A stretch of DNA of 64,000 bases from Petaurus breviceps papuanus (GCA_028583685.1 JAMXIF010000220.1:41489524-41553523), one strand, 5' to 3'; counted from the first letter of the stretch, positions 44,785 to 56,640 are shown. Program-made: numbers and translations. The notes: generated from the sequence alone by a model not told the origin.

Positions 44785-45085
44785 CTCCAATAGGGCTTTT
44801 GTTGATGTCCCCAGTTGCTTGTGCCTCCCTCAAATAATTGCCTTGTATTTATTTTGCATATATTGTGTGTGTGCTGGCTTCCCTTAAGCCCTTTGAGGAA
44901 GAAATTTCATTTTTTCCTCTATCTCAGTCTTACTTCATCCACTAAAGACAAAGTTATCTCTAGAAAACGAAAAGAAGAACTACAAGGAGCCCGTCTGAAA
45001 TAACTAGGTGGTGTCTCTACCACCTGGCACAGTGATTGGCACACAGTAAGTGCTTAATAAATCGATGATGATTGATTGCTTCTCC
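44785..45085 (+). mobile_element. L2-class LINE 3' region
   Basis: AATTGCCTTGTATTTATTTTG, AGCCCTTTGAGGAAGAAATT and CACAGTAAGTGCTTAATAAATCGATG give the L2 3' order, with a diverged insert between. Confidence 0.7.
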
Positions 45086-45360
45086 ATGTAGTACATCCCA
45101 AGTTCTGAGGATTCTTATCCTAATTTCTACTCTCACTAACAAGTCTTAGGTTCCAGAGTAAGGGCACATCTCTCCCTCAAGGTTCTAGGTTCAGCTTTAA
45201 GTTGCCATATGCCCTACCAGCATGCCCTTCAGACCCCCAGGTGTTGCCATCTAACCTGCTATTGAACTTTAAGGATTCCTTGGACCTTGCCGTCCATCCT
45301 ACAACTGAACCTCTAGGACCATGAGGTTCTTTTCTCCACTCTGCTGTTAAACTTTTCTAT
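45086..45360. other. Unassigned DNA
   Basis: No recognised element. Confidence 0.3.
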
Positions 45361-45485
45361 ATCCTTTATCTCCTCCACTTGGAGTATAAGGTCCTTGGTA
45401 TCTGGAATTATCTCACTTTTCTAATTATATCCCCAGCACTCAACACAATTACTTAGGGAAATGCTTAGTCAATGTTTGGGGTTTG
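45361..45485 (+). mobile_element. L2-class LINE 3' end
   Basis: ACTTGGAGTATAAGGTCCTTG, TTATATCCCCAGCACTCAAC and GAAATGCTTAGTCAATGTTTG. Confidence 0.7.
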
Positions 45486-45617
45486 GGGAGGGGGTGTTTA
45501 TTCATTCACTCAAGATAAAGCTAAAACTACTCACCAACCATAAGATCTTTTCAGCCTAGGTCATGGGTTCAGTCTACCTTTGCAGATTTATTTCACATGT
45601 CATGTCTTCACACTTTT
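45486..45617. other. Unassigned DNA
   Basis: No recognised element. Confidence 0.3.
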
Positions 45618-45860
45618 TTTCCAAGGTAGTTTAGTATAAAGCGCACTGGATTAAGAGTTGGAGCTGGGTTCAAATTCTTCTTACTACCTGTATCATTTTG
45701 AACAAGAAGCTTTATCTCTCTGGGGTTCAGTTCCCTTAGCTATACAATTAAGAAACGGAACTAATTCATCTTTGAATTTCCTTCCAACTCTAGATTTAGA
45801 ATCCTCTGACTAAAATCAATGATTGCTAAGGTCTCTTCCAATCTTAAGTCCTATGATCCC
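45618..45860 (+). mobile_element. MIR-class SINE
   Basis: GCACTGGATTAAGAGTTGGAGCTGGGTTC, CTCTGGGGTTCAGTTCCCTT and AATTTCCTTCCAACTCTAGA are in sense order. Confidence 0.75.
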
Positions 45861-46091
45861 ATATGTTAGAGCCAAACCAGTCTGTCCACTTTGCAAAACC
45901 TGACATGCCATCTCCTACCTCTCTGTCTTTTGCACAAACAATCCCCCAGTTCTTAGAACTCCCTCCTCACCTCTGCCTCTAGGAATCATTTGTTTCCCTC
46001 AAAGGTCAAACTCAGGTGCTATCTTCTATGACAACTCTGTCTTTTTCTCTCCTAGTTGTGGTCTATTCCTCCTCGGATTATATTATTTCTA

Positions 46092-46518
46092 CCGTGTTTC
46101 CCCGATAATAAGACACTGTCTTATTAATTTTTTTGGACAGAAAAACACCAGAGGGCTTATTTTCAGGGGAGGGATTATTTTAATGAACATTGACAGCAAT
46201 TTTAATAAACAGGTAAATGTGAACAAAAAAATGTACCTTTATTCAATAAGCAAATCACTGGGGAAGAACAGGATGACGCGCTCACTGCTGCAGCTCTGAA
46301 TGGATGCAGCTCAGAGCGCGGTGTGCACTGCAGGGGGGGGGGGGGGACGGTGCATACAGAGGGTACCATAATGTAGCGTGTAGCGCAGGGGATCACCTTC
46401 ACTTACAGTAGCAATCTCAATAGGGCTTATTTTTGGGGGAGGGCTTATTTTAGAGGAATCTTACACAGTAAGGGGAGGGCTTATTTTCGGGATAGGTCTT
46501 ATTATCGGGGAAACACAG
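46092..46518. mobile_element. Tc1/mariner-type miniature DNA transposon, complete (427 bp)
   Basis: The 23-bp inverted ends CCGTGTTTCCCCGATAATAA... (46092-46114) and the reverse complement of 46496-46518 differ at one position. A TA dinucleotide lies at each flank (46090-46091 and 46519-46520), the target duplication of Tc1/mariner elements. Subterminal AGGGCTTATTTT blocks recur at about 46153, 46421, 46441 and 46477. The core has a GC-rich hairpin and a G14 run. No transposase is encoded; it would have moved using one supplied by another copy. Confidence 0.9.
46277..46346. repeat. GC-rich hairpin and G14 run inside the miniature transposon
   Basis: CGCGCTCACTGCTGCAG pairs imperfectly with ATGCAGCTCAGAGCGCG around a short loop. 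A G14 homopolymer occupies 46333-46346. Confidence 0.75.
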
Positions 46519-46559
46519 TATTAACCTGTGTACCAGTTGTAACCACCCCACTCCTAATA

Positions 46560-46780
46560 GAAGATAAGTTCCTATTATTGGAGGGAGGAAGGGGAGGAGG
46601 AGGGGAAAAAAGAAATGTATTGATAATTTTGCTATTTTGAGGGAATGGCAATAAGTTGTACATGGTAGATTTGCAGTTTCATGTGCAACCATCTTTTTTA
46701 TTGTACTGTATTATGGAAATGCTTATTTTGTCCCATGAATTGAAAATAAAATTTTTAAATGAATGAAAAGAGCAACAGTA
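46560..46780 (+). mobile_element. L1 LINE 3' end
   Basis: TGGTAGATTTGCAGTTTCATGTGCAA, TGTACTGTATTATGGAAATG and ATTGAAAATAAAATTTTTAAAT are collinear with the ends at 2158 and 43540. Confidence 0.85.
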
Positions 46781-47050
46781 AAACATTAAACTCAATAAAA
46801 AGAAAATTTAAAATAATAAAAACAGAAGAAAACAAAAAGAAGTTCAGAAGGGAACAAAAACAGTAATTTTGTTACTACTTTGTTCAATTTAATCTACTCT
46901 TTTAAGAGAAACTGTAACAGAAGCTCATGGTTTCATATATTGTCCTCTCTTCCATTCTTTGTATATTGGAATGTTTGTGTCTGTTAATGATGAAGTTCAT
47001 AATAAAAAAGAATTTTTTTTTAAAAGAAACCTAAAGGACAAAAAAAAGAT
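46781..47050 (+). mobile_element. Probable LINE 3'UTR of another subfamily
   Basis: CATATATTGTCCTCTCTTCC, TTTGTATATTGGAATGTTTG and AAGTTCATAATAAAAAAG lead to an A-rich end, like LINE 3' ends recalled from marsupials; no coding part is attached. Confidence 0.4.
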
Positions 47051-47165
47051 AAGCTCTTTAAAGGCAGTGAATATATTTTATTTCCTTTGTCTTTCCAATA
47101 CCCAGTGCGGTGGCTTCCATATAGCAGGCAATTAAGAAATATTTCTTAGGTTTTTTCTGTAAGCC
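47051..47165 (+). mobile_element. L2-class LINE 3' end
   Basis: AAGCTCTTTAAAGGCAGTGA, TCTTTCCAATACCCAGTGCG and AGGCAATTAAGAAATATTTC. Confidence 0.7.
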
Positions 47166-48589
47166 TTAATCAACAAATAAATGTAAACTATTTTTTATTG
47201 TTATTAGGCAGATGCTCCCCAAAGCAGCCCATATGTCACAAATTCATGCATCAAGATGTTGGAAGGAATGGTTGAAAGGAAAGTATTTAAATAAAGTTTG
47301 GGTTTAAATAAGATATTTTAGGACATATTCTAGGAACAAACTTGGAATAAAGAAAATTCAACCCAATAAAACATGAAATTGGTTCAGATTATGTAGCATT
47401 GATATTTTTGTTTACTGTTGATACTTAGAAAAAAATTATTTAGAGCCAGTATTATTGCATGATTTGTAAATATATAGTAAAATGAATCTCCCATTCTTTA
47501 GGACCAAAAAAAAAAAATGTTCTTTGTCTCCCGATGAGGGTTTGAGTAATATAAATGTACTTTCCTTAATTCATTTAATTTCTGCTTGGGTGATATTCTT
47601 CTGTCTTTTCCTCTCTAATAACTTAGACTTCCTGGCAATTTTATGCTGAAAATTAAAGCAATATCCTTTCTCAACTTGAATTGATTTTGTCCAGGTCTGT
47701 GTTTCAGAAATAATAGGAAAGAGAAATAATGAACTCTGAGAGACCTTGAATTTCACAGATTCCTTCTTTTCTGTCTGGCTTGAAGCCATTTTATGAGGTG
47801 TATGATATTTCCCCCTCTCCTCTCCATCTCCCACATTTGAAGACTCATCACTTCACTCTTGGCATTACTTTATATGCTTTTCTGTTGTTGATTCTGAAAA
47901 TAGATTGGTTCAAGGGCTGGTAATTAAATCATCTACTTATATTTCTTCCCTTCACTCAAAGTCAGAAAATTTTTTTAGGCCCCAAGAAAACATTTATCCA
48001 ATATGTAGAGTCAGATCTACTCTAGCCAAAAAAGATGGAGGACAAAGAAACTTGTATAGGTAATTCTAATGCAACCCTTTTTTGATTAATTTGGTCCAAA
48101 TTAGCCAGAGAAGCCCCTCCATTTTCTCTTTACTTCTCTTGTATAGACTTAATTTTCTTCTTGTGTCATAGCTCTGACCATGCTTCTGTAGCCTAAAGTA
48201 TCATGGGCATTGTCAATTATCCAGTCAGTGTTACCAATGCAAATAAGCCAACCCTGAGAAGTAGAGCCATAAGAGTCCACTTTGGGAACACGAATTATCT
48301 AAATTATCTGTCTACAATGATGACCTGGGCCAGATCTCTACTTCAATATATATCAGCAGTCTGAAATTAAAATTCAGCAAAAGTATAGAAAATAGATCAA
48401 AATGAGACATCAAGCAAATACATCATTTTTATAACCTTTTTTTGCAATTCATGTTTTGCTAAATGAAAATATAAATAGTTGGAATTTAACAGATGCATTT
48501 AAGACTCTATATTCTATTTTATTTGTTAAACATTGTTAAACTTCTAATAAACAATTATGTTTTTAATTCTATTAATAATGTTTTGCTCT
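47166..48589. other. Unassigned DNA
   Basis: More than 1.4 kb with no element confidently recognised, AT-rich. The ORF at 47571-47834 on the minus strand has no domain. This may be single-copy DNA. Confidence 0.35.
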
Positions 48590-48735
48590 TTATGTCAGGA
48601 AACAGCATGGGGTGGCTGAAAAAGCACACACAACGTGAAACAAGGAGAACTTGCCATATCTGAGACTTTGCTGCTCACTAGCTGCATGACTTTGAGCAAA
48701 TAATTTTCTACCTACCTGTTCTGATTGTCTTAATC
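48590..48735 (+). mobile_element. MIR-class SINE
   Basis: ACAGCATGGGGTGGCTGAAAAAGC and TAGCTGCATGACTTTGAGCA. Confidence 0.6.
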
Positions 48736-48784
48736 CCTTTCTAAAATTCCTTAAAAAAATTAAACAATACCTAAATAAAATCTC

Positions 48785-48985
48785 TGTAACTGAAATAATG
48801 GAGTTAAAAAGGACATTAAAGGAAATCTTGTCCAAATTTTAGAAAGGGGTGGGTAGGGGGTCTATTTCTGTCACTCACCAGCAGAGAGACTACAAGACTA
48901 GTCCATTGTCACACAGTAAGTGGTAGAGCTAAGGCATTGAATCCAGGCCTTTTAATTCAAAGTCTAGAACCTTTTCAACTTTACC
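48785..48985 (-). mobile_element. MIR-class SINE
   Basis: GTCCATTGTCACACAGTAAGTGG and GAATCCAGGCCTTTTAATTC are in antisense order. Confidence 0.7.
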
Positions 48986-49329
48986 TCCACTATCGTCTCA
49001 AATATAGCAGCATCAGTAATAACAAAGTTATCTTGACTCAATTTTCTCTCCCTTCCTAAGGGTCCTTAGACAAAATTCTACAAAAGCCCTAAAATGAGAG
49101 GCTAGATGGAACATGCCCGGGTTCCTTTAACCCAAAGCCAGGAGAGAAATCTGATACTTCTAAATAAAAAGGATTTTCTTTCTTTTTAATGATTACTTTG
49201 CACTAATTTCAGCACTTGAAAAGATGAGGATTTGACAGCCCAGTAGGGCATTTCTCTTGTTAATCCATGGTACAGAAGCACAAAGGCCAGTACTAACTTC
49301 CCTTCTTATTGGGGTATTTCCAACCTGTT
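48986..49329. other. Unassigned DNA
   Basis: No recognised element before the L1 5' end. Confidence 0.3.
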
Positions 49330-49960
49330 TAGAAAATTTGCCAAGATGGCAGAAAGAAGCCAGGAAGTTGCCTGAGCTCTCCATAATTTCCCTCATAAAC
49401 AATGTTAAATCAAGCCACTAAATGGATTCTGGGATGACAGAACCCACATGGAGTGAAACAATTTTCCAGTTTAAGATAACTTAGAAGGATTTCAGGAAAG
49501 GTCCATCTTACTTGGGTAAGAGGGGAGCATAGTCCAGTGCAGACAGTGTTCAGGCAAGCCAATGAGGGGCTCTTAACCACAGTACAGATCAGCAACCGAG
49601 GCTCTTGGTTCCTGGCTCAACAGGCTAGTGGCACAGTAGGCCAGGTGTAAGGCCTCTAGCCCTAGTGCAGAAGACAAACTGCCAGCCCAAGAACACAGGC
49701 ACAACAGGTGTGACTAGGGAGGACCACTCCAGAGCAGGGGACAAGCTGCCAGCCCCTGAGGTACCAGTGCAGAAAGCCAGAGACCAGGCCCTTAACCCCC
49801 AGTGCAAGAAGCTTAGACAATGCTCCCTGTACCCCAGGAGCAGAGCTCAACATTAAATGTCACGAAATAGGCTTTTAAAATAAAATAGGCTTAAAAAACA
49901 GAAAAGAGCCCTGATCATAGAATGCTACTGTGGTGAGAGGGAAGATCAAAACATAATCTC
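49330..49960 (+). promoter_or_regulatory. L1 5'UTR (internal promoter region)
   Basis: Relatively GC-rich text (for example GAGGGGAGCATAGTCCAGTG and GACAAACTGCCAGCCCAAGA) precedes ORF1. L1 5'UTRs carry the internal Pol II promoter; that role is family knowledge. CCAGTGCAG/CCAGTGCAGAA-like phrases repeat at intervals (49533, 49662, 49767 and 49799), suggesting degenerate internal repeats. Short ORFs here are not genes. Confidence 0.65.
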
Positions 49961-50140
49961 AGAAGAGGACAATAATGTCAAAATGCCTACATGCAAAGCC
50001 TCAAATGGAAATATAAATTGGTCTCAAGTCCAAAAAGTGTTCTTGTAAGAATGCAAAAAGGATTTTAAAAATCAAATGAGAGAGGTAGAAGAAAAATTGG
50101 GAAAAGAAATGAGTTAAAGGAAGGACAAAAATTGACTGAA

Positions 50141-51140
50141 GAAAATAATTCCTTTTTTTTCTCCATTTAATAGCATTTTATTTTTTCCAATTGCATGTAA
50201 AGATAGATTTCAACATTTGGCTGGGGTTTTTTGGTCTTTTTGGAGGGGGGAGGGCAGGGCAATTGTGGTTAAGTGACTTGCCCAAGGTCACACACAGCTA
50301 GAAAGTATTAAATATCTGAGGCCAAATTTGAACTCAGGTCCTCCTGAATCCAGGACTGTTGCTCTATTCACTGCACCAACTAGCTGGCCCCAACATTTGT
50401 TTTAGTAAGATTGTGAGTTCCAAATTTTTCTCCCTCCCTCCCATCCCACTCCCCTCCCCAAGACAGCAAGCAATCTGACATAGATTATACATGTACAATC
50501 ATGTTAAATATATTTCCACATTAGTCATGCTGTGAAAGAAGAATCAGAACAAAAGAGGAAAACCATGAGAAAGAAAAAACAAAAAAAGTGAAAGTAGTAT
50601 GTTTCAATCTGCATTCAGACTCCATAGTTCTTTCTCTGGATTTGGATAGCAATTTTCTATCATGAGTCTTTTGGAATTGTCTTGGATCACTGTACTGCTG
50701 AGAAGAGCTAAGTCTATCAAGGTTTGATCATTGCACAATGTTGCTGTTACTGTGTACAATGTTCTCCTGGTTTGCTCATTTCACTCCACATCAGTTCGTG
50801 TAAATCCAGGTTTTCCTAAAATCTTCCTGCTCATCATTTCTTAAAGCAGAACAGTATTCCATCACATTAACATACCACAATTTGTTCAGTCATTCCCCAA
50901 TTAGTGGGCATCACCTCAATTTCCAATTCTTTGTCACCACAAAAAAAAAGCTGCTATAAATAGTTTTGTACATGTGGGTTCTTTTCCCTTTTTTATGATC
51001 TGTTTGGGTTACAGACCTAAACATGGTATTGCTGGATCAAAGAGTATATACACAATTTTATATACCTTTGGGCATAGTTCCAAATTGCTCTCCAGAATGA
51101 CCTGACCTATTCACAATTCCACCAATGAGAAAACAATTCC
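50141..51140 (-). mobile_element. L1 LINE tail nested in the sense L1's ORF1
   Basis: GAAAATAATTCC (50141-50152) and GAAAACAATTCC (51129-51140) form a 12-bp target duplication with one difference. The insert body at 50153-51128 begins with T8 (the antisense poly(A) tail) and carries a 3'UTR and the ORF2 C-terminal end in antisense (ATTCCCCAATTAGTGGGCAT). It is a short 5'-truncated insertion. Confidence 0.92.
50211..50399 (-). mobile_element. Marsupial SINE nested in the nested L1 tail
   Basis: CAACATTTG lies at 50211-50219 and 50391-50399. The body at 50220-50390 is read on the minus strand as GGGGCCAGCTAGTTGGTGCA and onward. This is the third layer of a three-deep nest. Confidence 0.95.
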
Positions 51141-51950
51141 TTAAAAAAATACAATTGGCCAAATTTAAAAAAAAATCTACTGAAGAAAACAAATCCTTAA
51201 AAAGTAGAATTGGGCAAATGGAATAGAAATTACAGCAGCTAACTGAAGAAAATAATTCCTTAAAAAACAGAATTGGAGAAGTAGAAGCTAATGATTCTGT
51301 GAGGCATCAAGAATCAGTAAAACAAAATCAAAAGAATGAAAAAATAGGAGAAAATGTAAAATACCTCATTGGACAAAAAAAAAAAAAAAACAACTGACCT
51401 GGAAAATAGATCCAAGAGAGATAATTTAAGAATTATCGGACTGCCTGAAAGCTATGATTAAAAAAAAAAAAGCCTGAACAGCATCTTTCAAGAAATTATC
51501 AAGGAAAACTTCCCTGATATCCTAGAACCAGAGGGTAAAATGATCATTGAAAGAATCCATCAATCATCACCTGAAGGAGATCCTGAGATGAAAATTCCTA
51601 AGAATATTGTAGCCAAACTCCAGAATTATCAGGTCAAGAAGAAAATATTGCAAGCATCCAGGGGAAAAAAATTCAAATATCAAGGAGCCATAGTCAGGAT
51701 TACACAAGACTAAACAGCTTCTACAGTAAAGGATACTAGGGCATGGAATATGTTATTCCAGCAGGCAAACAAGCTTGAATTACAACCAAGAATCAACTAC
51801 CCAGAAAAACTGAGCATAATCTTTCAGGGGAAAAGATAGACATTCAATGAAATAGGGGACTTTCAATCATTCTTGATGAAAAGACCAGAGCCGAACAGAA
51901 AATTCCATCTTCAAATATAAGACTCAAGAGAAGCATAAAAAGATAAACAT

Positions 51951-52440
51951 GAAAGAAAAAAATGTTATTAAATAAGGTTAAACTATTTATAGCCCTACAT
52001 GGGAAGATGATGCTTGTAACTCTTTAAAACTGTTACTGTTATTATTAGGTTAGTAAGAGCAGGATACATAGACAGAGGGTGTGAGTATAAACTGACTTTG
52101 ATGTGATGATATTTTTAAAAAAATTAAGGGGTGAAAAAAGGATTCTACTGGGAAAAGAGGATAGGGGAGGCAAAATAGGGTAAATTACATCACATAAAGA
52201 AGCACAAAAGACCTATACAGATGAGGGAAAGAAGGAAGGGGATCAGCATTGTTTGAACCTTACTCTCATTGGATTTGACTCAGAAGGAGTAACATGCACA
52301 CTCAATTGGGCACAGAAATTTATCTTACCTATAGGGAAATAGGAGGGAAAGGGGGAGAGAAAAGGGAGAGGGACTGATAGAAGGGAGGGCAGATTGAGTA
52401 GAATATATTATCTATCAGCAGAAGTAAAAAAAGAGAAAAG
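51951..52440 (+). other. L1 inter-ORF and ORF2 start region
   Basis: G/A-rich sequence (GGGAAATAGGAGGGAAAGGG) characteristic of this L1 type. The first part of the endonuclease, expected just after it, is not legible; an internal deletion near 52410-52440 is likely. Confidence 0.5.
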
Positions 52441-55400
52441 AAAAAAAAAGCAAGGGTAGCAATCCTGATCTCAGGAAAAGCAAAAATATATAACTAAAAG
52501 AGATAAGGAAGAAAACTACATCTTGCTAAAAAAAAAGTACCATAGATAATGAAGTAATATCCATACTAAACAAATATGAACCAAGTGATATAGTATCCAC
52601 GTTCTCAGAGGAGAAGTTAAATAAGCTATAGGAACAAAAAGAGAGCAAAATTATGCTAACAGGGGACATCAACCTCCCTCTCTCAGAACTAAATAAATCT
52701 CACCACAAAATAAACAAGAAAGAAATTAAGGAGGTGAATAGAATTTAGAAAAGTTAGATATGATAGACCTCTGGAGAAAATTAAATGGGGAGAAAAAGGA
52801 ATATACCTTTTTTCTCAGCAGTACATGGCACCTACACAAAACTGATATATTATGTATATATAAAAAATTAAGGCATAATATATATTAGGGCATAATACAT
52901 TAGGGCATAAAAACCTCACAATCAAATGCAGAAAGGCAGAAATATTAAATGCATCCTTTTTAGATAATAATGCAATAAAAATTACATGTAATAAAGGGCC
53001 ATGGAAACATAGACTAACAATTAATTGGAAACTAAATAATCTAATCCTAAAGAATGAGTGAATCAAACAACAAATAATAGACATGATCAAAAATTTCATC
53101 AGAGAGAACAACAATAATGAGACAACATACCAAAATTTATGGGAAGAAGCCAAAGCAGCTCTTAAAGGAAATTTTATATCTCTAAATTCCCACATTGATA
53201 AAATAGAGAAAGAGCAGATCAATGAATTGGACAGGCAACTAAAAAAACTTGAAAAAGAATTAATTAGAAATCCCTAATTAAGTATCAAATTAGAAATTCT
53301 GAAAATCAAAGGAGAGATTAATAAAATTGAAAGTAAGAAAGCTTTGAACTAATAAATAAAACTAAGAGTTGGCTTTATGGGGGAAAACAATTAAAAAGTT
53401 TTTTGTTAATTTGATTTAAAATAAAATTAAAATTTTAATTTTAATTTAATTTAAAAAATTTTTGGTTAATTTGATTTTAAAAAAGAAAGAAGAAAACCAA
53501 ATTGCCAATATCAAAAATGAACAGAGCAAATTCACTACCAATGAAGAGGGAATAAAACTAATAATTAGGAACTATTTTGTTCAACTGTATGCTAATAAAT
53601 CTAACAATCTAAGTGAAATGGATGAATATTTACAAAAATATAAATTGCTCAGATTAACAGAAGAGGAAATAAAATACTTAGATAATGTTATTTTAGAAAA
53701 AGAAATTGAACAAGCCATCAGTGAGTTTCCTAAGAAAAAAATCTTCAGGGCCAGATGGATTTACAAATGAATTCTATCAAGCATTTAAAGAACAATTAAT
53801 TCCAACGCTATATATAAACTATTTGGAAAAAAAACAGGCAAAGAAGAAGTCCTAGCAATTTCCTTTTATGACACAAATATGGTGCTGTTACCTAAACTAG
53901 GAAGAACCAAAACAGAGAAAAAAAATTATAAACCAATTTCCCTAATAAATATTGATGTAAAAATTTTTGAATAAAACATTAGCAAAGAGATTAAATCAAT
54001 TTATTATGAGGATAATACACAATGACCAGATGGGCTTTCTACTGGTAATGCATGGCTGGTTTAATATTAGAAAAACTAAGAGCGTAATGGACCATATCAA
54101 TAATAAAACTAACAAAAATCCTATGATTATCTCAATAGATGCAGAAAAAGCTTTTGACAAAATACAGCACCCTTTCCCATTAAAAACACTAGAGAGCATA
54201 GGAATAAATGTAGTTTTCCTCAAAATGATAAGTAGTCTGTCTAAAACCATCAGCAAGCATTATATATAATGGGATGAGCTACAAGCTTTCCCAATAAGAT
54301 TGGGTGAAACATCACCACTATTATTCAATATTATACTAGAAATGTCAGATTTAGCAATAAGAGAAGAAAAAGAAATCGAAGGAATTAAAATAGGCAATGA
54401 GGAAATAAAACTATCACTCTTTACAGATGATATGATGGTATACTTAGAAAATCCTAAAAAATCAACTAAAAAAACTACTTGAAACAACTAACAATTTTAG
54501 CAAAGTTGTAGTATGTAAAATAAACCCACATAAATCATTGGCATTTCTATATATTACCAAGAAAACTCAGCAAAAAGAGAAAGAAATTCCATTTAAAATA
54601 ACTGTAGACAATATAAAAAATTTGGGAGTCTACCTGCCAAGACAAACCCAGGAGCTATATGAACACAATTATAAAACACTTTTCACACAAATAAAGTCAT
54701 ATCTAAACAATTGGAAAACTATCAATTGCTCATGGGTAAGCCAAGCTAATACAATAAAAATCACAATTTTACCTAAATTAATTTACTTATTCAGTGTCAT
54801 ACCAATCAAACTACCAAAATTATTTTATAGAGCTAGAAAAAAATAATAATAATAAAATTCATCTGAAAGAAGCAAAAGTCAAGAATATTAAGGGAATAAA
54901 TGAAAAAATGCAGAGGAAGATGCTCTAGCTGTACCAGATCTAAAACTATATTATAAAATGGCAGTCATCAAAACTATTTGGCACTGGCTAAGAAATAGTG
55001 TGGAGGATCAGTGGATTAGGCTAGGTACACAAGAAACGGTAGTAAATAACTATGGTAACCTACTGTTTGATAATCCCAAAGATCCCAGCTTCTGGGATAA
55101 GGACTCACTATTTGCCAAAACCTGCTGGGAAAACTGGAAAATTGTATGGGCACAACCAAGGCATAGAACAATATCCCATATTGTATACCAAGATAATGAC
55201 AAAATGGGTACATGATTTAGACAAAAAGGGTGATACCATAAACAAATTAGGAGAGCAAGGAATAGTTTACCTGTCAGATCTATGGAGAAGGGAAGAATTT
55301 ATGGCCAAACATGAAAGGTAAAATGGATAATATTGACTACATTAAATTTAAAAGGGTTTACAGAAATAAAGCTAATAAAACCAAGATTAAAAAGAAAGCA

Positions 55401-56115
55401 GAAAGTTAGGAAACAATTTTTACAGCCAATATTTCTAATAAAGGTGCCATTTTTGAAGTAGATAGAGAACTGAGTCAAATCTGTAAGGATACAAGTCATT
55501 CTTCAACTGATAAATGGCCAAAGGATAGGAATAGGCAGTTTTCAGGTGAAGAAATTAAAACCATTTATAGACATATGAAAAAAATGGCCTTAATCACTAT
55601 TGATTAGAGAAATGCAAATTAAAACAACTCTGAGCTACCACTCCATACATGTCAGATTGACTAATATGACAGAAAAGAAAAATATTGAATGTTAGAGAAG
55701 ATGTGGGGAAATTGGAACACTAATGCATTGTTGATGGATGTATAGATTGATCCAACCATTCAGGAGAGCAATTTGGAACAATGTCCTAAGGTCTATACAA
55801 CTGTATATACCCTTTGATCCAACAATACCTCTTGCTAGGTCTGAATCCCAAAGAGATCATAAAAAAAGAAGAAAAGATCCAGATGTACAAAACTATTTAT
55901 AGCAGCTCTTTTTGGGGTGGCAAAGAATTGGAAATTGAGGTGATGTCCACCAACTGGGAATGGCTAAGCAAATTGTGGTAAATGAATGTAATGGAATACC
56001 ATTGTGCTATTTTTAAAAAATGATTAGCAGGCAGATGTTAGAAAAACCTGGAAAGACTTACATGAACTGATGCTGAGTGAAGTGAGCAGAACCAGGAGCA
56101 AATTGTACACAGTAA
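52441..56115 (+). pseudogene. L1 ORF2 relic
   Basis: Endonuclease remnants: TGDINLPLSELNKS near 52663 and AVHGTYTKL near 52820. The SDH catalytic site expected near 52960 reads LDNNA, so the His is lost. [18 protein letters not shown] (motif A) near 54130. The motif B region is reduced to [11 protein letters not shown]. Motif C is [13 protein letters not shown] near 54420, where the family has FADDM. Post-RT: VDNIKNLGVYL, MAVIKTIWHWLRNSVEDQW and YLSDLWRREEF. The C-terminal EWLSKLW and MEYHCAI block lies near 55960. There are multiple breaks; it is dead. Confidence 0.88.
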
Positions 56116-56400
56116 CAGCAACGTTATGTGATGATCATCTTTGACAGACTTAGTTCTTCTCAGCAATACAATGATCCAAGACAATTCTAAAAGACTTGTG
56201 ATCAAAAATGCTATCATATCCAGAGAAAGAATTATGGAGTCCGAATGCAGATTAAAGCACATTATTTTCACGTTTTTGCTTTTTTCTTTGTTTCTTTCTT
56301 TCTTGTTTTGTTTTTTATTTTTTCTTTCTTATGGGGAACTCAAAGTCTTATTAAAATGAATGGTGAAAACTATCTTTCCATGTAACTGGAAAAAATAAAA

Positions 56401-56640
56401 TACTATTAACTATGGGGAGGCAGAAGAAAAGAAAAGCTTAAGGAAAGAAAAGAAAAATCACAATCAAGAACTTAACAGTCACATAAAGAGATTATAACAA
56501 TTTATGAGTACAATGAATGTGCCAATCCAAGTCTGAGGACAAGGCTTCATTTAACTTTTGCAAGATTCTCCCTCCTCCAAAAGTTTAGACCCCTAGAGTC
56601 CAGTCTTATAGATTCTGCCTCTACATAATCTCTCACATTT
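56401..56640. other. Unassigned DNA
   Basis: No recognised element between the L1 tail and the L2. Confidence 0.3.

Larger units (their letters stand above)
45880..46559 (+). mobile_element. L2-class LINE 3' region, host of a mariner-type element
   Basis: CACCTCTGCCTCTAGGAATC, AAAGGTCAAACTCAGGTGCT and TTGTGGTCTATTCCTCCTCG are L2/CR1-class phrases. The element resumes after the insertion at 46521 with TTAACCTGTGTACCAG and TAGAAGATAAGTTCC. Confidence 0.65.
49975..51950 (+). pseudogene. L1 ORF1 relic, interrupted
   Basis: ORF1p is the trimeric RNA-binding chaperone. The N-terminal coiled-coil region (EEDNNVKMPTCK, then KRILKIK/QMREVEEKLGK-type heptads) is cut at 50153 by the nested L1 tail and resumes at 51129. 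A run of repeated heptad blocks (KKTIP and KK-IG-EE-like, 51129-51290) follows. The RRM/C-terminal part is legible as FQEIIKENFPDILEPEG, PKNIVAKLQNYQVKKKILQ and KKFKYQGAIVRITQD, matching the IVKLSKVKTKEKILKAAREK and YKGAPIRLTAD block of human ORF1p. Several breaks. Confidence 0.85.
49330..56400 (+). mobile_element. L1 LINE, near full length, sense, with nested insertion
   Basis: In order: 5'UTR from GCCAAGATGGCAGAAAGAAG, ORF1 relic, G/A-rich inter-ORF stretch, ORF2 relic with endonuclease and RT blocks, and a 3'UTR with ATTAAAATGAATGGTGAAAAC ending in an A-rich tail near 56400. Subtracting the inserted 0.98 kb leaves about 6.1 kb, a normal L1 length. Both ORFs are broken. Target duplications could not be paired. 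It is the only copy in the window that reaches the 5'UTR. Confidence 0.9.

Noticed and set aside
46202-46402. Minus-strand ORF in the GC-rich patch
   Set aside because: It lies wholly in the core of the mariner-type miniature element, which has no coding capacity.
49625-49856. Overlapping 60-codon ORFs on both strands
   Set aside because: They fall inside the L1 5'UTR and have no protein-like composition.
52815-53222. 135-codon minus-strand ORF
   Set aside because: Antisense shadow of L1 ORF2.
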